Source of the DNA: Hypholoma sublateritium FD-334 SS-4
Taxonomy: Eukaryota > Basidiomycota > Agaricomycetes > Agaricales > Strophariaceae
Assembly: GCA_000827495.1 (NCBI GenBank)
Contig: KN817749.1
Span: 1-26,353 of the forward strand
Direction: 5' to 3'
Length of the DNA: 26,353 nt
A program made the position numbers and the translations under genes. Of the stretch, positions 21,602 to 26,353 are shown one piece after another. The first letter of the stretch is position 1. The number at the start of each line of letters is the position of its first letter. The notes beneath the pieces are model-generated. The model was not told where the DNA came from, did not search any database, and saw only the letters and a list, made by a program, of their open reading frames with translations.

Positions 21602-21649
21602 CCTACGTAAATGCCAAATGGAAAACCTACGTAAATGCCAAATGGAAAA
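21602..21649. repeat. 24-bp perfect tandem duplication
   Basis: Two identical adjacent 24-bp units (21602-21625 and 21626-21649), each containing CCTACGTAAATGCCAAATGG. Confidence 0.88.
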
Positions 21650-22030
21650 GAGCCGGCGGCGGATTTGGGCCAGGCCGTTAATCCTCGTCAATCGTAAGCG
21701 AGGATCCCTGGCGCGTCGCATGTAGTGTGTATGGCTAAACCTCCAAAAGGTCTCGCCAATAGCCGGTGTGGCGAGGGTATTGGCGTGGAAAAATGGCGAG
21801 ACTTGGCGAGAGTGGCGACCGGCCGAATCCGGTCAGGCAGCTAGTGACCTTTATCAGGCGCCTACAGCAAATTTTTCATAGCGCTGATACGCTGTCGAGC
21901 GTTCTACGTGCGGACACTGGCGACGAGCAAACAGGAACAAACACGAGCACGCAGAGGCTCGACGAAGGTGCGTACGGGGGCGAGGTTGTTTCACAAGGCT
22001 TCTAACCAACAAAAATTTCCTTGGTCCAGG
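21650..22030. other. Flank of the retrotransposon, no gene recognised
   Basis: A short plus-strand frame of 79 codons (21766-22005) is present but has no recognisable motif. The segment has several GGCGAG/TGGCGAG repeats near 21750-21815. If the LTR end at 22031 is right, 22026-22030 (ccagg) is one copy of the 5-bp target duplication. Confidence 0.4.
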
Positions 22031-22567
22031 TGTAAGCTACCACGCTAGCTTCGAACCACCGGAGAGCGCGAGGATACGAGATAACAAGCACGAGAGCGCG
22101 ACTGCGCAATGAGACGGAAAACGAGGGGGAACTAAGTTGTTATTTTTCTGCGCACATCTACAGGTCTTTTATACCTACTTTGTGTACTCTAGTTTGTAGA
22201 TAAAAATTTNATGTGCATGTGGAATGGAATGGAGAGAATTAGTAACTAAGGGAACCAATGTACGAGATCAGAAAAATCTAGAAGAAAAATAAGCAAGTGA
22301 ACTTTTTGCAAGCGCAGTGGAGACGAGATATTTCTAATTATGGCTAAAGTGCGCCGTGTGTTCGTGTTTCACTGTCTATCGGAGAGCAAAGCCCAAGGGG
22401 AATGCAACTACGTGTGCCTGAATGAATAAATCCGATTTATGAATGGTGAATAGCCCGTCGGCGCGACGTGTCGGCGGGGACGCAGAGGCAAAAAGGGCGC
22501 GGGAACATTGCACGTGACTTGCGGGACTTCGTCGAATTTCGCGAGCGACGCTGGTGCGTGCTCATCA
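22031..22567 (-). repeat. Probable 3' LTR (537 bp)
   Basis: On the minus strand the segment begins TGATGAGCACG directly after the polypurine tract and ends GTAGCTTACA, giving the usual TG...CA ends. A TATAAAAG box lies 391 bp in, leaving about 135 bp for R and U5. The 5' LTR is not in the window, so the boundaries cannot be confirmed by comparison. The right boundary is supported by the PPT; the left is the weaker call. Confidence 0.55.
22166..22173 (-). promoter_or_regulatory. TATA box in the LTR
   Basis: GGTATAAAAGACC on the minus strand, placed as expected for the U3 promoter of an LTR. Confidence 0.5.
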
Positions 22568-22577
22568 TCTCCTCCCT
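22568..22577 (-). promoter_or_regulatory. Polypurine tract (plus-strand primer site)
   Basis: AGGGAGGAGA on the minus strand, immediately followed by TGATGAG. This is the expected PPT/LTR junction. A second identical decamer at 22847-22856 is followed by CCC, not TG, so this one is the likelier active primer. Confidence 0.6.
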
Positions 22578-22586
22578 ACTTTACTT

Positions 22587-22604
22587 CTGACTGTCCCCAG
22601 TCAG
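22587..22604. repeat. Hairpin beside the PPT, LTR-proximal copy
   Basis: CTGACTG-TCCC-CAGTCAG: a 7-bp stem with a 4-nt loop. It matches the hairpin at 22866-22883 in position relative to the PPT, with compensated base changes. Confidence 0.6.
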
Positions 22605-22865
22605 CCGTTTCGTGGTCGNGGTCGAATATGGTGCTGCGGGAGCCGATATGTTGAAGATTGCATATGGGAAATAAGGGGAAAAAGCGAAGTAGGTGTCAAA
22701 TCAGAAGGGAATCATAACATGTAAAATGGCGTCGTGTATTTGCCAAAACAATGAAAATAAATAGAAATCAGAAAAAAGTTGTTGAGTGGGGATTGGTGCA
22801 AAAATTGGGCAAAACTGTGCAAGAACGTGGAAAAGGCAGGGCNGGGTCTCCTCCCTACTTGAATC

Positions 22866-22883
22866 TAGACTGTCCTCAGTCTA
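22866..22883. repeat. Hairpin overlapping the pol stop codon
   Basis: TAGACTG-TCCT-CAGTCTA: a 7-bp stem with a 4-nt loop, spanning the TGA stop of pol (22876-22878). The two outer pairs differ from the copy at 22587-22604 but still pair. Confidence 0.6.
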
Positions 22884-25800
22884 TTTCTTGGTCAGGGTCG
22901 GTTTCAGCGTCCGCTTCAAGTTCTTCGTCATCATCTGGATCCGGAGCGGCTGTGTTCTCGAGTTCGCGCAGTCGGTTCTGTGAGACATCCAACAATTCAT
23001 CAAGCGGCGGCAGTGCGAGATTCTGGCGTGCGAAGTACGGAATGACACGGAAGGCTGCAATGGGGCGATCAAAGAGAGAGCCATCGAGTTCAGCAAGGAT
23101 GTAGGCACCACCTCGGTTGCGTGAAATGACGATGAGCGGGCCGAGGTAGCGCGGGCGCATCTTCCGATTGAGAGACTTCTCAATACGCGTGTTGCGGATC
23201 AGCACGAGGTCGCCGAGCTTGAATTCGTACTCGTGTATCGTGTGCGCGTGTTCTTGCTCGAATCGTGCGGCTGCTTTGAGGCGTGCTTCGTACACTTTTG
23301 AATGTAGGCGCTCGAGATCTGACCGGCGTTTAGAGAGAGCAATGGCGCGCCGTGTGATGAGCTCTGTGGATGAAAGAACAACTTCTGGAGGAGGTAAAAG
23401 GTAATTTGCTTCCGAAATATCAAAAGGAAGTAACGGATGCGTTCCCGTGAGTGCGAAATACGGTGAACATCCCATACGGCGGCGTATGGTGACTCGTTCG
23501 GACCAAAATANGTAATGTGCATATTGTGACCACTTAGATTCGTCGCCATCTGCTGCCTTGAAGAGTGACTGTCGCACGTCAAAGTGGCTACGTTCAACAA
23601 TTCCGTTNGCTTGTGAGTTATAGCCCGAGATGCGGATGTGATTGATGTGATACCGCTTGGAGAGGTATTCNACAGCTTTGATGATTGGGGGCCCNTTATC
23701 TGTAACNATCTCGATGAGTGTACCGTAGCGGAAGATCAGATCACGCAGAATCCATTCGCCGACNGTCTTTCCTGTCTCGCGTCGAAGCATTGCAAATTCC
23801 GGGAAGTGTATGAGTGAACAGCGTGCTTGGATAATGTACTTGAATCCTCCTGACACAGGAAGGTGCATAGTGTCGATATAGACTTTGGCGAAGAGCGGGG
23901 CGGGAATAGCGACAGTTGGAGGTATGCGGACATTCTGTGTTCGTCTGAGTTGGCAGATATGACATGTACGAACGAACCATGAAATATCAAAGGCCATGAA
24001 AGGCCACCAGAAACGTTCTATGATGAGGGAATTTGTCGCGTAGAAACCGTGGTGTCCAACGTCGTTGTGCGCGGACGCAATGATAAATAGGCGCCGGTGT
24101 GTGGGAATGACGAGTTTATGTCGTCCGTGGGCGTCCTTGCGCCAGAGTTTCTTCTGTGAGACAAAGAATTCGGCACAGTATCGAATAAACGTTGCGTATT
24201 CGGCATCTGACATCTCTTCTGGGCGCTTAANTGTCGCATGCCATTGCTGAACCTTAAGTGTGCGTTCGTCGGCCTTGTGCGCGGCCTCGGAACGAGGGAT
24301 NATGGAATAATGAATNGGGAATGAANCAGATGATGTTTGTGGGTCAGGAAGCGGGTTTCGGGAGTCTGGGAGCGGTTCAAAGGGAGTGGAGGTCACAAAC
24401 ACGAGTGTGGGCGCTTGTGCGGTTGCGGCGGGNGTCGTGGGGTTGAGAATATGCATGAAGCCGTTCATTTGGTCGATCCAATCGTCGAAGTNGTCGTCGG
24501 GCTCGGGCACATCTCCTGGCTGAGGTTTGCGTCGAGATAGTCCGTCTGGACCGTGGTGAGTACCTGGGACATGAACCAGCTCAAAATGAAACATTAAAAT
24601 AGCGGCTATCCATCGATTAATGCTTGCTGAGGGCGCGATATCCGGGTTAGCGAGCATTCCTTTAATATACTTGGCATCTACTTCGACNACGAGGTTGCGA
24701 ATGCCAATGATGTATAACTTGAGCGCACGCATGGCTCGAAATAAGCCATATAATTCGAGCTTCGGTTGTGAGTAGCGCGCTTCGCGTTCGTTGAGTGTAA
24801 TGGAGCCGAAACGTGAGTGGTATCGAATGCGCGGATTCTCGGGGTCGCATTGGGAGAGAATATGTCCAACGGCTATGTGCGAGGTGTCGACTGAAACGAT
24901 AACAGGTGCAGTGGATGAGTAATCGATGGGGCGAAGCGCGGGAGACTTGAGAAGCGCGTGTTTAAGATCAGCCTGGGCGCCTATTTGATCTTGCGTCCAT
25001 TCGAAGTCGATTCCTTTGCGCGTGAGCTTTACCAGATGGTGCGCACGATGCGCGAAGTTGCGAATGAACATACGGCATACGCCAATGGTTCCGAGGAATG
25101 ATCGAACATCTGAGAGATCCTTACAAGGTCCCCAGTTCGCGATTGCGGCTANGCGTGAGATATCGGGCAGGCGGCCATCGTACGTGCATCTGTGTCCAAG
25201 AATTGTAATTTCGGGTGCGCAGAGAATTGACTTGAATCCAGAAAACGTGCCGCCAGAGTATTTCATGTGCTGCACAACGCGATTAACACCCTGGAAGTGT
25301 TCCCAGACGAAACGGCGGATCCCTGAATTTTCTGGGATAGTCTCAAAGTTGCCGTTCGGTAAAATGTAGCGTGAGCGCGGGCCTCTGATTGGCACGTCGT
25401 CAATGTATGGAATTGTGGTGTGCGGAATTTCGGGTTGAAGGATGTGAGTGACGTCGTCATGAAATATGGGGACGGAATTAGTCCAGCCCATTGGGAGTGT
25501 TGTGAGTCGCAGGGCGCCGAATGGTGTTTGGAAAGTGGTGTAATCGCGGGAAGATTCGGCAAGCGCGCGTTCGTCGTAACCTACAAATAAATCTAACAAT
25601 CCTGCGCACGCTAGCGCCGAGAATTGTTCTGCAATTTGATCCGTAAATGGTGTGACACCTGAATGAGCGATAGTGACGGCGTTGAGCGGCTCAAGTGATT
25701 GAACAATACGCAGGGAGACTCCGTCTTTCTTGACTACTGAGAACCAGCCACCGCGGTACGAGGCACATGACTTCTCGAGAACTCCTGCGTCGAGTTTCTT

Positions 25801-26353
25801 CTGGAGTAATTTGCAAAGTTCGTGGTATATTCCTGGAGGTATTGGGCGATTTTTGACGATCCACGGCTTGTGTGGGATGACAGGTATTTCGACAGGTGGG
25901 AAGAAATCTTCTCGGAAGTGTCCACGTTCGGTGTCATTCCAAGCAAAGGCATCTTGATGCAGCATCACGAAATGATGCATAAGCTTTCGTTCTGCAGGCC
26001 AGAGGAATCCAGGACGGTGCGCAGCATCAAATATTTTCATGCGCTCTTCGGTATAGCGTCCGGTGGGCGAGAATGCGGGTGGATTTGGATTAAGCGCCGG
26101 TAGATCAGCGAGGGGATTGCCCGTGATGTCACGGACAATGCGGTACTTCTCGGGTAGTTCTCCATAAATAGGACGNGTCTTCTTCGAGACGGGCTTGTAT
26201 TTCTTCTTGGNGGCGGAAAAGGTTGAGTGAAATGGATCTGTCGAAGATAGAGGGGATGAAACGGAGTCAGAGAAATTAATTGACGTAGAACTGTATGAAA
26301 TAGAAGAATGAGACGAAGTGGGAGAGCCTAAAGATTCTGAAATAGTGGGTATA
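22876..26353 (-). CDS. Ty3/Gypsy pol polyprotein (partial: RT, RNase H, integrase)
   Basis: The frame is open from the window edge to TGA at 22876, 1158 codons. The first in-window Met (26040) is internal: 104 codons upstream stay open, with a Ser-rich tail and then KKKYKPVSKK and LPEKYRIVRD, typical of the region before RT in fungal elements. Numbering from that Met: reverse transcriptase has D150 and the YIDD box at 212-215; RNase H has D385, E429, D455 and D499 (HHGPDGLSR); integrase has an HHCC zinc finger (H658, H663, C693, C696) and catalytic D723, D781 and E816. The C-terminal part (about 930-1000, KLGDLVLIRNT and RYLGPLIV) resembles the GPY/F module, and the tail is acidic. All key residues are present and no frameshift or stop is seen. 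Unknown residues come from ambiguous bases. It would copy and insert the element; protease must lie further upstream. Confidence 0.92.
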   Translation of the reverse strand, partial: IPTISESLGSPTSSHSSISYSSTSINFSDSVSSPLSSTDPFHSTFSAXKKKYKPVSKKXRPIYGELPEKYRIVRDITGNPLADLPALNPNPPAFSPTGRYTEERMKIFDAAHRPGFLWPAERKLMHHFVMLHQDAFAWNDTERGHFREDFFPPVEIPVIPHKPWIVKNRPIPPGIYHELCKLLQKKLDAGVLEKSCASYRGGWFSVVKKDGVSLRIVQSLEPLNAVTIAHSGVTPFTDQIAEQFSALACAGLLDLFVGYDERALAESSRDYTTFQTPFGALRLTTLPMGWTNSVPIFHDDVTHILQPEIPHTTIPYIDDVPIRGPRSRYILPNGNFETIPENSGIRRFVWEHFQGVNRVVQHMKYSGGTFSGFKSILCAPEITILGHRCTYDGRLPDISRXAAIANWGPCKDLSDVRSFLGTIGVCRMFIRNFAHRAHHLVKLTRKGIDFEWTQDQIGAQADLKHALLKSPALRPIDYSSTAPVIVSVDTSHIAVGHILSQCDPENPRIRYHSRFGSITLNEREARYSQPKLELYGLFRAMRALKLYIIGIRNLXVEVDAKYIKGMLANPDIAPSASINRWIAAILMFHFELVHVPGTHHGPDGLSRRKPQPGDVPEPDDXFDDWIDQMNGFMHILNPTXPAATAQAPTLVFVTSTPFEPLPDSRNPLPDPQTSSXSFXIHYSXIPRSEAAHKADERTLKVQQWHATXKRPEEMSDAEYATFIRYCAEFFVSQKKLWRKDAHGRHKLVIPTHRRLFIIASAHNDVGHHGFYATNSLIIERFWWPFMAFDISWFVRTCHICQLRRTQNVRIPPTVAIPAPLFAKVYIDTMHLPVSGGFKYIIQARCSLIHFPEFAMLRRETGKXVGEWILRDLIFRYGTLIEXVTDXGPPIIKAXEYLSKRYHINHIRISGYNSQXNGIVERSHFDVRQSLFKAADGDESKWSQYAHYXFWSERVTIRRRMGCSPYFALTGTHPLLPFDISEANYLLPPPEVVLSSTELITRRAIALSKRRSDLERLHSKVYEARLKAAARFEQEHAHTIHEYEFKLGDLVLIRNTRIEKSLNRKMRPRYLGPLIVISRNRGGAYILAELDGSLFDRPIAAFRVIPYFARQNLALPPLDELLDVSQNRLRELENTAAPDPDDDEELEADAETDPDQEID

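Larger units (their letters stand above)
22031..26353 (-). mobile_element. Ty3/Gypsy retrotransposon, 3' portion
   Basis: In minus-strand order: pol from beyond the right edge to 22876, a duplicated PPT-proximal block, a polypurine tract and a 3' LTR. Domain order RT, RNase H, integrase is that of Ty3/Gypsy, not Ty1/Copia. Gag, protease and the 5' LTR lie outside the window. The long open pol argues for recent insertion. Many single ambiguous bases fall inside this element. Confidence 0.88.

Noticed and set aside
22046..22060. tRNA B-box-like GGTTCGAAGC on the minus strand
   Set aside because: No acceptor stem, D arm or anticodon arm around it; it lies in the predicted R/U5 part of the LTR.
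26040..26040. Met at 26040 as the start of pol
   Set aside because: The frame is open for 104 codons upstream with sequence typical of the region before RT, so this Met is internal.

Overview
The window looks like part of a filamentous basidiomycete genome, probably Agaricomycete. This is inferred from the very short introns (51-68 nt, with CTGAC/CTAAT-like branch sites), from Ty3/Gypsy and hAT elements of the fungal type, and from the lack of bacterial-style gene packing. No species is claimed. No rRNA, convincing tRNA or CRISPR array was found.

The main content is an array of four paralogous genes, all on the minus strand. Each encodes a protein of about 250 residues ending in two C2H2/C2HC zinc fingers. 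Nearly every exon is only 66-130 nt and the introns are 51-65 nt, so no single reading frame reveals the genes; they appear only when the introns are removed by hand. Copies A (3853-4876) and D (18353-19447) are intact from ATG to stop and have a TATA box 70-80 bp upstream. Copy C (13554-14683) is intact except for one lost splice acceptor. Copy B (10612 to about 11366) has an intact 3' half and a decayed 5' half. The fingers and splice sites are conserved, while the N-terminal exons diverge at least as fast as the introns. Copies C and D also share about 1.1 kb of downstream flank, and shorter traces of it occur beside A and B, so the array grew by segmental duplication.

Mobile elements surround the array. 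At the left edge (1 to about 1431/1494) is the 5' part of a hAT-like element on the minus strand, with a BED-finger transposase start and a CAGTG-type terminus. Between copies A and B is a non-autonomous element (5320-6143) with 21-bp perfect inverted repeats and a 10-bp target duplication, Mutator-like in form. At the right edge (22031-26353) is the 3' part of a Ty3/Gypsy retrotransposon on the minus strand, with an uninterrupted pol frame (RT, RNase H, integrase), a polypurine tract and a probable 537-bp 3' LTR.

The remaining sequence (about 1.5-3.5 kb, 6.2-10.4 kb, 11.6-12.4 kb, 14.8-17.1 kb, 19.5-22.0 kb) holds no gene I can support, only short tandem repeats, a possible solo LTR and one unexplained 283-codon frame. 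The zinc-finger proteins are probably nuclear DNA-binding proteins; their role is unknown.
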